From: Cherax quadricarinatus | Lineage: Eukaryota; Arthropoda; Malacostraca; Decapoda; Parastacidae | Length of the DNA: 64,000 bases | NCBI RefSeq assembly: GCF_038502225.1 | Contig: NC_091391.1 | Location: 6,997,420 to 7,061,419, forward strand | Direction of reading: 5' to 3' | Part shown: piece after piece, positions 20,171 to 31,015 of the stretch | Position numbering within the stretch: the stretch's first letter is position 1 | Layout of the letters: every line of letters starts with the position of its first letter | The notes under the pieces: model-generated | Seen by the model: the letters and a program-made list of their open reading frames with translations, nothing else | What the model was told of the DNA's origin: nothing | The model's database searches: none | Program-made: the position numbers and the translations under genes

Positions 20171-20556
20171 TGATGATGATAATAATTACTTTCACAATCT
20201 TGACAGTGGTTTTCCATTTTCAATTCATAGTCTTACCCTTTTGCATATTTTCACTTTCATTTTATTTTTTACACGAGTGGCTGTCTCCTGCTCAGGTGGG
20301 ATAACCCAGAGAAAGAAACATATTCATTATTGGTGTTAATTCATTATAGTTGGTTATATTTAGTTAACTGCTGCTAATCAAGCCCAATATAGCTTAAATA
20401 ACTCACAAAATCGTAATAACACAAATGCAGACAGTGGGGGAACGGGTGGGTTTGGAGCCCATGACAAGTGAGTCCAAGGGTTCAAACCCCACATGTTACA
20501 TGATTTAATAAATTAAATAATATATATGGAGAAGTACATGTATATGTCAGCCTTAA

Positions 20557-21614
20557 CCCCTTGACTGTCGCAACCCCAAATCCTGAGGTGTCTCCTGGTG
20601 TCGCAAAATTTACAAAAAAAAAAAATTATTTTTTCTTGTGAAATGATAGTCTTTTTCCCTATTGTAATGACATCAAAAGAACGAAATTAGATGGAAAACT
20701 GACGGAATTATGCTCTCGCGAAGTTAGCGACCTCGGTGATATTTATGAATTGGCGATTTCGCCCACTTTGAGCCCTATTTTTGGCTAATTCCATTGTTCC
20801 AGTAGACCAAACTCATAACTATTTCTTTAGAACTCCATTTTTTCTATCGATTGAGTACAAGGAATGCCCATCTACCAATTTCAACTACTCAATAACGTGG
20901 TCAGAAATTTGCAATTTGGCCAATTTCACGAAAATTTAAAAATATGACGGCTTCAAAATAGGGTCCAGAATGAACAATGCAGACATTCCTGGCTCTAAAA
21001 TAACATTTTCTTTGTTCATCAGTCACGTCTCCGGGCCCCTCTGGGGCCTGGAGATGTGACTGATGAATTTTTATTCAAACAAAAAATAGAAAATTTACTG
21101 TTATGCAGACTACTGCAATATTGTAATAATTGTATAAATAACATCAACCCATTCATGACTGCATATTAGAATGGCTAGTTGGACATTTATTGAAAAATGA
21201 CATCATTTGTTTACTTTTGAACATCGGCAAAAATCAAACATTTCCCCAAATTTGAGCTCCATTTCAAGGTTCTTTTCATAGTAAAACCAATCAGAATCAC
21301 CTCTATTTCTATAATATGTTTTCCACTCTATCAAATGAGACGAAGAAAACGAGAATACAACCATAAATACTATACGAAAATAGACCACAAAGTCGGCATT
21401 TTAATTAAAAAAAGGGTCTGAGTTTTTTTTTTTTCTCATGCACTGCGTGCTGCAGGATTTTTTTATATGGTGCACACTGACCACACAGACCCATTCTCTC
21501 ACATGTGGGCCTACCAGCTTTCTCCTGCTTGATTTGAAGCCACTAGAATTTATGAGTATACGTCAAAAACGTTGGCTCGTAAGACGTATATATACGACCA
21601 AAACAGTCAAAGGG
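20557..21614. mobile_element. Non-autonomous piggyBac element, 1058 bp
   Basis: TTAA stands on both sides (20553-20556 and 21615-21618). The termini CCCCTTGACTGT and ACAGTCAAAGGG are inverted. About 70 bases of the left end and 180 of the right end match the decayed piggyBac at 738-3246. There is no transposase. An internal 53-nt hairpin (21015-21067) is present. It may be mobilised in trans by a related transposase (inference). Confidence 0.85.
21015..21067. repeat. Near-perfect hairpin in piggyBac MITE
   Basis: TTCATCAGTCACGTCTCCGG pairs with CTGGAGATGTGACTGATGAA around a GGCCCC/GGGGCC core. Confidence 0.8.
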
Positions 21615-21644
21615 TTAAAGTAGCAAATTCAATTTTTCCATAAG

Positions 21645-21835
21645 GAGGCAGGTGGTTAATTACGATGGTTAGGTGGTTAATTATGATGCCTTGGAGGCTA
21701 GGTGGTTAATTATGATGCCTAGGAGGCTAGGTGGTTAATTAATGATGTCCAGTAGGCCAGGTGGTTAATTAATGATGGCTAGATGGTTAATTATGACACC
21801 TAAGTGGTTAATTATGACACCTAGGTTATACACAG
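21645..21835. repeat. Minisatellite, TAGGTGGTTAATTATGATGC unit
   Basis: About seven irregular units of 18-28 bp, immediately beside the piggyBac MITE. Confidence 0.85.
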
Positions 21836-21984
21836 CTGAGATAGAGTAAATTCCAAAATACTTCACAGTACGTACTAATTGTCATCCTATTTGCTCTATC
21901 ATCACTAAATAATTAAAATAATAATTTTTATTTCTACAACCCTTCCTCTGCTTTCTTAGGAGAACACACCTAACTTTTATTCTC

Positions 21985-22098
21985 TAAATTCACTACGTAA
22001 TATTTACACCACACATCATCCTCAAACATGACGTCTCCATTGCCTTTAACCTCCTCCTCCTCCTCCTCCTCCTCCTCCTCCTCCTCCTCCTCCTCCTC
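21985..22098 (-). pseudogene. Small family A LINE fragment with (CTC)n
   Basis: The antisense peptide LKAMETSCLRMMCGVNIT matches the family A motif EAVEMSCLRAMCGVNIM. A run of CTC triplets (22050-22098) has grown beside it, as in the fragment at 12736-13130. Confidence 0.6.
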
Positions 22099-22112
22099 AA
22101 TGCAATGTTTAG

Positions 22113-22685
22113 CCCTTTGACTGTTTCGGTCATATATGTCTTACAAGCCACCGTGTTTGACGCATATAGTATACTCAAAAATTCTGGCCGCTTCAAATCA
22201 AGCAGGAGAAAGCTGGTAGGCCCACATGTGAGAGACTGGGTATGTGTGGTCAGTGTGCACCATATAAAAAATCCTGCAGCATGCAGTGCATAATGAGAAA
22301 AAAAAAGATCTTTTTTTTTTATTAAAACGCTGACTTTGTGGTATATTTTTGTATAGTATTTATGGTTGTATTCTCGTTTTCTTGGTCTCATTTGATAGAA
22401 TGGAAAACATATAGAAATAGAGATGATTTTGATTGGTTTTACTATGAAAAGAGCCTTGAAATGGAGCTCAAAGTAGGGGAAATGTTTGATTTTTGCCAAT
22501 GTTCAAAAGTAAACCGAGGTTGCTTAATTCACGAGAGCGTAATTCCGTAAGTTGTCCATCAAATTTCATTCTTTTGGTGTCATTATCATTGGGAAAAGAT
22601 TCTATAATTTCATAAGAATTTTTTATTTTTTTTGTTCCCGACACCAGGAGACACCTCAGGATTTGGGGTTTCGACAGTCAAGGGG
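22113..22685. mobile_element. Non-autonomous piggyBac element, 573 bp, inverted orientation
   Basis: CCCTTTGACTGT at the left and ACAGTCAAGGGG at the right, with TTAA at 22686-22689 and a mutated TTAG at 22109-22112. Both ends match 20557-21614 in reverse. It lacks about 500 interior bases, including the hairpin. Confidence 0.82.
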
Positions 22686-22829
22686 TTAATGCACATATTT
22701 CACACCTATAGAAAAATAAATGTTGGTATCACTGTTCTCTGATATACTTACTCCCTTTTTTACGTGGTTTAAAGCCTGGGCTTCACACCTATAAAAAATA
22801 TTGGTACCACTGTTCTCTGGTACACACTA

Positions 22830-23110
22830 TTTTTTGCCTCTAGATAAAGTTCTTTGTCTTCACAGATACTTTTATCACCTTGCTGACCCATTGTTTTACT
22901 GATTCTTTTTTGCACTCCCTCACCACTCTTTTTAACCTCTCATTTTTCTCCATATACTCCGCTCTCCTGTTGTACATTGTAAAAACTTCTCATATGCTAA
23001 CTTTTTCTCCCTTAGCACACTTTTTATCTCATAATTCCAGTAAATATTACTCTTTCCACCCTTCCTTGTTTGCTCTCCTTGTTATTCCTAAATTTATTGT
23101 TTGTGAACCC
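22830..23110 (-). pseudogene. Family A LINE fragment (linker before RT)
   Basis: The antisense aligns with 10340-10560 of the family A ORF (KKLAYEKF.., EEYMEKKREVK.., CKKRANE.. equivalents). Several frame breaks. Confidence 0.55.
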
Positions 23111-23124
23111 TTATTTTTTATTTA

Positions 23125-23400
23125 TTAACACATTGGCCGTCTCCCACCAAGGCAGGGTGGCCCGAAAAAGAAAAATTTTCACCATTATTCACTCCATCAC
23201 TGTCTTGCCAGAGGCATGCTTACACTACAGTTATAAAAGTGCAATATTAACACCCCTCCTTCAGAGTGGAGACACTGTACTTCCCATCTCCAGGACTCAA
23301 GTCCGGCCTGCCATTTTCCCTGAATCCCTTCATAAATGTTACCTTGCTCACACTCCAACAGCACATCAAGTCCTAAAAACCATTTGTCTCCATTCACCCA
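23125..23400 (-). mobile_element. Family A LINE 3' UTR fragment
   Basis: ACACATTGGCCGTCTCCCAC ... CTCAAGTCCGGCCTGCC ... CAACAGCACATCAAGTCC matches the antisense of 12290-12540 closely. Confidence 0.8.
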
Positions 23401-23454
23401 AGTGACTGTAATTATAAAATTACTCATATTGTTATTGCCTTGTTAATTTTAAGT

Positions 23455-23580
23455 TAGTCTAAAGTTTGCCCGAAATGCTGCACATATTTAGGGGCTTTCA
23501 GCATGTACACCCAAATGTCATTCACCTTTGTACAAACATTGTATCATGCTGAAATAAAGTATTATTATTATAATTATAAA
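23455..23580 (+). mobile_element. Family E LINE 3' tail
   Basis: TTTGTACAAACATTGTATCA TGCTGAAATAAAG followed by ATTATTATAATTATAA. It shares its tail with 9370-9460 (antisense). Confidence 0.6.
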
Positions 23581-23850
23581 GTTCTGCAGTGCACTCTAAC
23601 GCTGCTTTCTTATATCTACCTCCATATTTCTTCTACATCCTCCTCATTACCTGTTCTTTCTACGTCATGTTTCTCCCAATAGTTGTCTATGTTTTGCCCT
23701 CTCTCCTCTGTTATCTCAGTCACTATCACTTCACTCTTATCCACTGATGACACTCTCCTTGTACTTCATCTACCTCTTACTCTCCCTGCAGTTACCACTA
23801 AATAATCTTGTATATCTGTCACTCTTCTCCATGGGGAAGTGGAACAAAAT
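23581..23850 (-). pseudogene. Family A LINE fragment (end of endonuclease)
   Basis: The antisense peptide VTDIQDYLVVTAGRVRGR corresponds to family A ATDISDHFLVVATLRVKGR, with the catalytic-type SDH altered to QDY. Dead fragment. Confidence 0.55.
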
Positions 23851-23933
23851 TCTTCCTCCGTAAGCCATGCGTGTCGTAAGAGGCGACTAAACTGCCGGGA
23901 GCGAGGGGCTAGTAACCCCTTCTCCTGTATATA

Positions 23934-24909
23934 CAGTGGACCCCCGCATAACGATGGCATCGCATAGCGATTTTTCCGCATAACGATTACTTTTATCGCA
24001 AAATTTTTGCCCCGCATACCGATTAAAAACCCGCATACCGATTTTCGTCCGAGACGCGTCCAATGTGCCCTCACATGTGCCGGCCGTCCCATTGTTTACC
24101 AGCCAGCCTCCGCGGTAACATCCAAGCATACACTCGGAATATTTCGTATTATTACAGTGTTTTCGGTGGTGTTTCTGGAAAATAAGTGACCATGGGCCCC
24201 AAGAAAGCTTCTAGTGCCAACCCTGTGGTAAAAAGGGTGAGAATTAGTATGGAAATTAAGAAAGATTTTGAAGGGTTTGGGGCTAACCCTGAGAAGCCTA
24301 TGCCAGTTGTGGAATCCATTGTGCCTACTTCAAAGATTAAGGAAATGTGTGCAGAGTGGTTTGAACTGCAAACCTTTATAGATGAAAATCACCCTGACAC
24401 AGCTGTTGCAAGCCGTGCTTGTGACTATTTCAATGACAATGTTATGGCCCATTTTAGGAAAGTCTTGAAGAAACGGGAGGTACAGAGCTCTATGGACAGA
24501 TTTGTTGTGCGACAGAGGTCCAGTGACTCTGAAGCTGGTCCTAGTGGCATTAAAAGAAGAAGGGAAGTAACCCCAGAAAAGGACTTGCTACCTCAAGTCC
24601 TAATGGAAGGGGATTCCCCTTCTAAACAGTAAGAAGATAATGCTCTCCCCTCCTCCCATCCCATCAATCATCACCAGATCTTCAATAAAAGTAAGTGTCA
24701 TGTAATTGTGCATGCCTTTTTCAGTTTGTGTGTATTAAAATTAACATTTCATGTGGTAAAAAAAAATTTTTTTCATACTTTTGGGCGTCTTGCACGGATT
24801 AATTTTATTTCCATTATTTCTTATGGGGAAAATTAATTCGCATAACGATTATTTCGCATAACGATGAGCCCTCTTGCACGGATTAAAATCGTTAACCGGG
24901 GGTCCACTG
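23934..24909 (+). mobile_element. Tigger (pogo superfamily) element, internally deleted, 976 bp
   Basis: The termini CAGTGGACCCCCGCATAACG and CCGGGGGTCCACTG are inverted and flanked by TA (23932-23933 and 24910-24911). Subterminal repeats of CGCATAACGATT occur on both sides and are probable transposase binding sites (inference). It carries the ORF at 24192-24632 and shares ends with the 203-bp MITEs. Confidence 0.88.
24192..24632 (+). CDS. Internally deleted Tigger transposase (TIGD1-like), 146 residues
   Basis: ATG at 24192 (ACC-ATGG, good context), TAA at 24630-24632, no interruption. The start MGPKKASSANPVVKRVR is the usual Tigger N-terminus just before the CENP-B-type helix-turn-helix. 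By about residue 26 it jumps to FEGFGANPEKPMPVVESIV, a region that in full-length Tigger proteins lies after the DDE catalytic domain. A second shortening is likely before SKIKEMCAEWFELQTF. The end (VMAHFRKVLKKREVQS..DRFVV) is the conserved C-terminal part. Both deletions keep frame, so the product lacks DNA-binding and catalytic domains but keeps the tail. It could be simply a MITE in the making, or a trans-acting inhibitor (inference). Confidence 0.8.
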   Translation: MGPKKASSANPVVKRVRISMEIKKDFEGFGANPEKPMPVVESIVPTSKIKEMCAEWFELQTFIDENHPDTAVASRACDYFNDNVMAHFRKVLKKREVQSSMDRFVVRQRSSDSEAGPSGIKRRREVTPEKDLLPQVLMEGDSPSKQ

Positions 24910-25004
24910 TATTACTAAATGTAAAAGGAAAAACTTTCGTTTTTCCTTTTGGGCCACCCCGCCTCGGTGGGATACGGCTGGTGTGTTGAAAGAAAGAAAG
25001 AAGA

Positions 25005-26520
25005 TCTATCACTCTTCTGAAAATAACGTGTACTTCCAGAAGTCTACCCGTTAGCTTTCTGTCTACTAAACTGCTGTTGCTGCTCTCTATATCATGGATA
25101 CATGTCCTCTTTCTTTAAATAAGTATTGCCTGTTGCCAAATCTTCTGTACATAATTTAGTTAGAGGCCCACCATTATAACACAGTGTAACATTTAGGTGG
25201 TCCTCCCCCAACAGTTATTCTCTCACTTTAAACAAGCCACAGTACGGTTGGGGCTCGAATTCATGGAAATCAAGTTGTAAAACTCCAGACCAGTACATAA
25301 GCCACTTTGTTCGAAACCCTGTAAACATTTTCACACAAAGTAGGCCTGGGTCAGGTGGCCAAAAGCTACAGCTGCCGGTCATCATATGACTAAGATCTAT
25401 GTTAGGACACACTTATCCTGTTAACTGACAAACCTAACCTAACACAGTGGTTATGTTCCCAAGTTCCCAAGAACTTTTTTTTTATGCGAAATCCTCATTC
25501 CATGAACTGAAGGACGTATCAGATAAATGGGGTTACATTCCTGAGATATCAAAAAAAAAAGAAATACAAGATGATCTATAACAAACTTTTCATGCTTCAA
25601 ATTGTGGTTGATGACCTTTTTTTTTTTACACAAATGAATTTTGCAGACTGAGAGCCGTTATCCTACCTCAGCTCGTTTCAAAGCCCAGCCCTATCTGAGG
25701 TATACTACCATCCTCACCCCCAGGATGTGATCCACACCAATCATCTAACACCCAGGTCTTGACATATGTTCGGAGGGTGGTGAGGTCATTTTGGGTAGGT
25801 GGATAGCTGTAGTGGTTTTGTTTTTTTACCCACACCGACTGTTGTGGTTGTCCTGTTGATGTCATTGCAGAGTTGTCAGTAGATCATGGTTGCACTGGAG
25901 ATCTCTGGTATTTTGTAATGCATATTGTTTTGGTTTTCCTTGCAGTTCTTTGTACAGCTGGCTATAAGTCATAATAATTCATTCAAAGAGTGATGCTCAG
26001 TTATGCCTCTACAAGTATCATGGTCCTTTTCAGTGTAAAAGCCTACAGTTTTTTCAGTAGTTTGCAGCATCTCATTATATGTTGGATTGTTATCAGTACA
26101 GGTTCAGGTTCTTCCTCCTCTGTTATCTGCCTTTGTGAAATATTACATCTACAATGTTGAATATACACTAGACTCTTGCACTCAATACCTGGGTTGTCAG
26201 TCATTGCTGCCCACACCAGATGAGCCTGGTCCATGGCCGGGCTCAGGAGTAGAAAGACTCGAAACTCGATAAAGGTATAAAGGTATGCAGTGAGTTTCTG
26301 CATTACCCTGTGTGTGTAGTGGTTGTGTCAGAGACGTTACATTTGATTGTAAAAACCTAACCTTCTCGTTAGTGTAGATAGATAGCAAGGGTTCAAGATG
26401 GTGACAGTAAATATGAAAAGTGACAAGAACCTTGAATGAAAGGCTCTTTTGTACAGATACATGACGGAAAAAATAATGCTTAAACCACTTAACAGTTACC
26501 ACTGTAACTTGTTCAGCTAT
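25005..26520. other. Mixed repeat remnants, no gene seen
   Basis: This stretch contains a tRNA-like SINE piece (antisense, near 25220-25340, with a B-box-like GAATTCGAGCCCC), a short piece resembling the 57015 SINE (CCCCAGGATGTGATCCACAC at 25720-25755) and a LINE-like 3' tail near 26205-26280. No coherent coding sequence. Confidence 0.4.
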
Positions 26521-26524
26521 CAAA

Positions 26525-26640
26525 ACTTTGGAGTCCAGTCCCTGGACCCATTATGTACCTCAGTAATCTTTTAACTCCTGCCCACAGGATGGGTGTTGGG
26601 TGCATAATAAATATGTTTAACCTGCCACTCAACAAATGGC
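26525..26640 (-). repeat. Dispersed repeat related to the 70-bp satellite
   Basis: Read on the minus strand it contains CCTGTGGGCAGGAGTTAAAA GATTACTGAGGTACATAATG GGTC. This parallels the satellite unit at 48425-50295 (CTTATGGGCGGTAGTCAGAG GATTACAGAGGTACATAATG GGTC), but as a single copy. Confidence 0.6.
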
Positions 26641-26649
26641 CTCACTCAT

Positions 26650-27070
26650 CCATGCTATCTTCTTTGACCAACAAATAACAGGAAATATGGTTTTTGCCTT
26701 TATCTTTTAAATCACGAGGATTCTGTGAACAAAATATAAACATTAACTTGCTCTTAAGTCACTTGATTCATTAGCATACTATGGCAAGTTCAGACGATCC
26801 TTGGCCACCTTTAATCTAGGTGTGTTTTTTTTGTTATAGCTTGCGATGTAAGTTCTAGAATGTGTCTTGCAAAATACATCTGTCTCTTCAGCATTAAACA
26901 CTTGCTCAGGCTTGTAGTTACATTCAGGCAAAATTTCCTTGATGTGGACTGGGAAATTCTCGGTGGCAACATGGTCAGTAGATGTACTTTCCCCATGAAA
27001 TTCGATATTATCCAGCAGACTGTTCACTTTAAAATGGCTAAACTATCCAGAAATAAGTGAGTGCTCTTGT
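26650..27070 (-). pseudogene. Tigger transposase fragment (DDE region)
   Basis: The minus-strand frame reads FSHFKVNSLLDNIEFHGEST then EQVFNAEETDVFCK and KVAKDRLNLP. In full-length Tigger (TIGD1-like) proteins the corresponding box is EQIFNADETGLFWK, where the Asp is catalytic. Here it is Glu, and the frame breaks shortly after. Further downstream, NPRDLKDKGKNHISCY fits the next conserved stretch. It is a dead copy of the part of the protein that is missing from the ORF at 24192. Confidence 0.7.
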
Positions 27071-27204
27071 GTCACTTTTCCTTCTTTCTCAGTTGCTGTT
27101 TTACAGCACAATTGGGCTTTTTCCCATACCTTAGGGATTTTGACAGGACCCAAAAGGAAATTAGTAACTTCAACTTTTTTGTGTTAACAGGTAATTTACA
27201 CTAT

Positions 27205-27560
27205 GCATGAGGAGGTTTTGTGTGCGAGGGGCTTGGACTTCCAGCAGGCATGCGTGAGCGTGTTTGATAGGAGTGAATGGAGACAAATGGTTTTTAATAC
27301 TTGACGTGCTGTTGGAGTGTGAGCAAAGTAACATTTATGAAGGGATTCAGGGAAACCGGCAGGCCGGACTTGAGTCCTGGAGATGGGAAGTACAGTGCCT
27401 GCACTCTGAAGGAGGGGTGTTAATGTTGCAGTTTAAAAACTGTAGTGTAAAGCACCCTTCTGGCAAGACAGTGATGGAGTGAATGATGGTGAAAGTTTTT
27501 CTTTTTCGGGCCACCCTGCCTTGGTGGGAATCGGCCGGTGTGATAATAAAAAAAAAAAAT
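27205..27560 (+). mobile_element. Family A LINE, 3' terminal copy (recent)
   Basis: It is almost base-for-base the same as 12205-12555: the last 30 codons (ARGLDFQQACVSVFDRSEW...) with stop, the full 3' UTR and A-rich tail, with only a few differences seen by eye. It is a severely 5'-truncated but young insertion. Confidence 0.85.
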
Positions 27561-27596
27561 AAAATAATGATAATTATACTTAAGTGTACTTTTTTT

Positions 27597-27700
27597 TATT
27601 TTTTCAACAAGTCGGCCGTCTCCCACCGAGGCAGGGTGACCCAAAAAGAAAGAAAAAATCCCCAAAAAGAAAATACTTTAATTATCATTCAACACTTACA
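27597..27700 (-). mobile_element. Family A LINE 3' tail (variant)
   Basis: CAACAAGTCGGCCGTCTCCC ACCGAGGCAGGGTGACCC, antisense to the family A tail. Confidence 0.6.
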
Positions 27701-27934
27701 CCTCACTCACAGATAATCACTGTTTTTGCAGAGGTGCTCAGAATACAACAGCTTAGAAGCATATAGGTATAAAAATACACAACATATCCCTCCAAACAGC
27801 CAATATCCCAAACCCCTCCTTTAAAGTGCAGGCATTGTACTTCACATTTCCTAAATAAACTAACTTACAATTTCTTTGTTTTCTTCTCACTCTACACATT
27901 ATGTAACTTTTCTGTTTTCTTTAGTAACTTTTCT

Positions 27935-28042
27935 GTTTATGTAAGTGTATTTATGTAAGTGCGTTTACGTGTTGTTTGGGGGTCTGAAATGGACTAATCT
28001 CAGTTACATGAACATCTTTGGAGTGAAAAAATATCAGTATAT
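27935..28042. mobile_element. Truncated 203-bp-type Tigger MITE
   Basis: It shares TATGTAAGTGCGTTTACGTG and GGGGGTCTGAAATGGACTAA with 4495-4575 but lacks both termini. Confidence 0.55.
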
Positions 28043-28281
28043 TACGATCAGGATTACTCACTACACAAGCTCTTATCTTCAACTCATTGTCTCTGATTGT
28101 ATGAATTGTTTCCACCAAATGCATGGGCAGTCTCCCTCCCACATAACCCAGCATTAAGCTTGTCTAACCTCTGTTTTTTTTTTCTAATGTTCATACTTTA
28201 TGCTTGTTCATCACAGCTTCATCAATAATATTCCTGTTGAGTGCCATGATTATTATCCCGAGAGAAGATGGGGTTATGACA

Positions 28282-28582
28282 AGATTCAAAATAACTTTAT
28301 TCACTTACGGCGGCTGAGTAGGTATGGTACTTTTCGAAATAATGTTAGTAGAATTATCGACAATATGTTTAGGTAAAAGGACAATGTGACATTTTATTGT
28401 GGCAACATTTCACTCTTCAGGAGCTTTGTCAAGCTGTTACAGCGAAACATTACCACAATAATATGTCACATTAGTTGCCTTTGCGCCCTTTTACCTAAAC
28501 ATATTGTCGATAATTCTACTAACATTATTTTGAAAAGTACCATACCTACTCAGCCATAAGTGAATAAAGTTATTTTGAATCT
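28282..28582. mobile_element. Foldback element with ~100-bp inverted arms
   Basis: The left arm AGATTCAAAATAACTTTATT...ATGTTTAGGTAAAAGG is mirrored by the right arm TTTTACCTAAACATATTG...AATAAAGTTATTTTGAATCT. The loop is about 100 bases and contains CAGGAGCTTTGTCAAGCTGT. The arms differ at only a few positions. There is no coding capacity. Confidence 0.85.
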
Positions 28583-29009
28583 AAACATGGTATTTGTTGT
28601 TTACATAATGGGATAACAATAGGCCTCTCAAAAAATTAACCCATCTCTAGGGTAACTGAAAAGGAGGTGTAGAAAATACTGTATCCATGGTATAGTGTGG
28701 CAGAATTTGGCATGCAGCATTGATTGATGCATATATTTCCTAAATTTACCGCATGTTCTCTATACTGATTTTTTTCCATGCAGTGTGGGATTGGAAAAGA
28801 GAATTTCATAAGTGTTTTAATGAGAAACTGAAGTGTGAAGCATTACATGAGGGTAAACTGTGTGTGTCTATGTACTATATTATATAGGTGTATGCTTAAC
28901 AATTCACAAGTGGTCAAAATTATTTACAAGCAATCTCTCTCACCTCTCACTCTGCAGCTGGATTCAGACCTGCATACTCTGCATCAGAGTACACAGTACT
29001 TTATCTGGG

Positions 29010-29095
29010 GTGTGGCTGTGTGGCTAAAGTGCAGTGTGTGGCTAAGATGTAGTGTGTGCAGGTTTGAATCCTGCTGTGGACTAAGAGATAATGTT
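29010..29095 (+). mobile_element. tRNA-like SINE head (remnant)
   Basis: A-box-like GTGTGGCTAAAGTGC and B-box-like GGTTTGAATCCTGC, about 40-50 bases apart with an internal duplication. It is not a functional tRNA (no acceptor pairing evident). Confidence 0.4.
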
Positions 29096-29123
29096 TCTAC
29101 ATAGGTGTGTGTATTTGTGCCTG

Positions 29124-29127
<4 letters not shown>

Positions 29128-29193
<66 letters not shown>
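29128..29193. repeat. (GT)n microsatellite, left of a LINE
   Basis: An uninterrupted GT run of about 66 bases, followed by degenerate GT/GC to 29235. Confidence 0.95.
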
Positions 29194-29197
<4 letters not shown>

Positions 29198-29249
29198 TGT
29201 GCGTGTGCATGTGCGCGTGTATGTGTGTTCATGTGGGTGTGTCAGTTTG

Positions 29250-30111
29250 TGTGTACTCACCTAGTTGTAGTTGCATGGGTTGAGTCACAGTTCCTGGCTC
29301 TGCCTCTTCATTGGTTGCTACTAGGTCACTCTGCCTGCTCCATGAGCTTTATCATACCTCTTCTTAAAGCTATGTATGGATCCTGCCTCCACTACATCAC
29401 TTTGCAGACTATTCCACTTCCTGACAACTCTGTGACTGAAGAAATACTTCCTAACATCCCTGTGACTCATCTGAATCCTCAACTTCCAATTGTGACTACT
29501 TGCTACTGTGTTCCATCTCTGGAACTTCCTGTTTCTGTCCACCTTGTCAATTCCTGTCAGTACTTTATATGTCGTTATCATCATATCCCCCTTATCTCTC
29601 CTGTCCTCCAGTGTCGTCAGGTCGATTTCCCTTAACCTCTCCTCGTAGGACATACCTCTTAGCTCTGGGACTAGTCTTGTTGCAAACCCTTGCACTTCCT
29701 CTAATTTCCTTACATGCTTGGCTAGATGTGAGTTCCAAACTAGTGCTGCATACTCCAATAAAGGCCTGACATACACAGTGTACAGGGTCCTGAACAATTC
29801 CTTATTGAGAGGTTGGAATGCTATTCTTAGGTTTGCTAGGCACCCTTATGCTGCAGCAGTTATTTGGTTGATGTGCACCTCAGATGTGCCTGGTGTTATA
29901 CTTACCCTAAGATCCTTTTCCTTGAGTGAGGTTTGTTGTCTTTGACCCTCTATACTCTCTGCGGTCTTCTTTGCCCTTCCTTAATCATCATGACTTTGCA
30001 CTTGGTGGGGTTGAACTCCAGGAGCCAATTGCTGGACCAGGTCTGCAGCCTGTCCAGATCCCTTTGTAGTTCTGCCTGGTCCTCATCCAATTGAATTCTT
30101 CTCATCTACTG

Positions 30112-30113
<2 letters not shown>
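29250..30113 (-). pseudogene. Family B LINE RT fragment (5'-truncated)
   Basis: The antisense of 13850-14700. The longest frame (29797-29321) encodes LEYAALVWNSHLAKHVRKL, RLVPELRGMSYEERLR, RDVRKYFFSHRVVRKWNSL. Further upstream the frame shifts but QLDEDQAELQRDLDRL-type sequence is still readable to 30100. The 3' end abuts the GTGTGTACTCACCTAG start of the left (GT)n side, and the 5' end abuts another (GT)n at 30114. Confidence 0.85.
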
Positions 30114-30175
<62 letters not shown>

Positions 30176-30245
30176 CATGTGTGTGTGCACGTGCGTGTGT
30201 GTGTGCGCGTGTGTGCGCGCGTGCGTGTGCGCGTGCGTGCACGCG
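30114..30245. repeat. (GT)n/(GC) microsatellite, right of a LINE
   Basis: About 50 bases of pure GT, then alternating GT/GC (Z-DNA-prone alternating purine-pyrimidine) to 30245. Confidence 0.95.
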
Positions 30246-30287
30246 TGCATATATGTATATACACACGTTGTATATTCAAGTACATAC

Positions 30288-30425
30288 AGTAAGTCCTCAA
30301 CTTACAAACAAGTTGAGAATCTTCTGTATTGTACATAATATCATTATTATATCATTATTGTGTATAATATCATTTTTATATCATTATACACAATACAGAA
30401 GGTCCCCAACATGTTCATATGACTT
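30288..30425. mobile_element. MITE fragment related to 17129-17332
   Basis: CAGTAAGTCCTCAACTTACA ... CACAATACAGAAGGTCC. The right terminus is lost. Confidence 0.55.
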
Positions 30426-30429
30426 CCTA

Positions 30430-31010
30430 TATCTCGTGTATCTCACATGCAACAGTACAATATAATGCAAATATTTTCAGTCTGCTAGAGAGCCTCCTGA
30501 GGGTCTGCACTCACAAACTAGAAGTGTTCAATCAGGTTAGGTTAGGTAAGGTTCATCAAGAAACACGACAAGTGTTTCCTGACGTGTGTCTTAGTAATTT
30601 AATGACCTGTCACTGGAGCTTTAAGTCATCTGACCAAGGCCTTCCGCTGGCTTACCCCTTCACCCTTTTACAAATTATGGTAATGATATTAATCATTAGA
30701 TAGTGATTTTAATGAGAAGTGTCACTGTAGGTTTATTCTTTGTCATACTAAGTATGCAATTTACAGTTCTCAGAACATGCAATTCCGTATGTTTATAACT
30801 TCTTTTCGAAGATTACACTGAGAATTTTTTTCGACTGCTTATTTTTCAGCCAGAAAAAAAATTAAATGAAAAGTTTAATTATTCTTCCTTACTAGGATGG
30901 ACTTAAACCTGCAAAAAAAAAAAAAAAAAAAATTGTAATGAGGCAGAAATACGATTTCTGAAGACGCAGATGAAGGCTGGCATTTACAAATCTCCATGCT
31001 GTGATTATGA
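30430..31010. other. No gene seen
   Basis: AT-rich sequence with an A-run near 30912-30932. No repeat boundary or open frame that I can support. Confidence 0.4.
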
Positions 31011-31015
31011 CAAAT

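Larger units (their letters stand above)
23855..25000 (+). mobile_element. Family A LINE 3' UTR (variant), split by a Tigger element
   Basis: TAAGAGGCGACTAAACTGCC ... CTTCTCCTGTA is cut at a TA and resumes after 24911 as TTACTAAATGTAAAAGG ... CCTCGGTGGGATACGGC. The two halves join directly once the 976-bp element is removed. Confidence 0.75.

Noticed and set aside
26197..26523. Minus-strand frame of 108 codons
   Set aside because: Mixes a LINE-like tail with unrelated sequence and shows no domain; treated as a chance frame.
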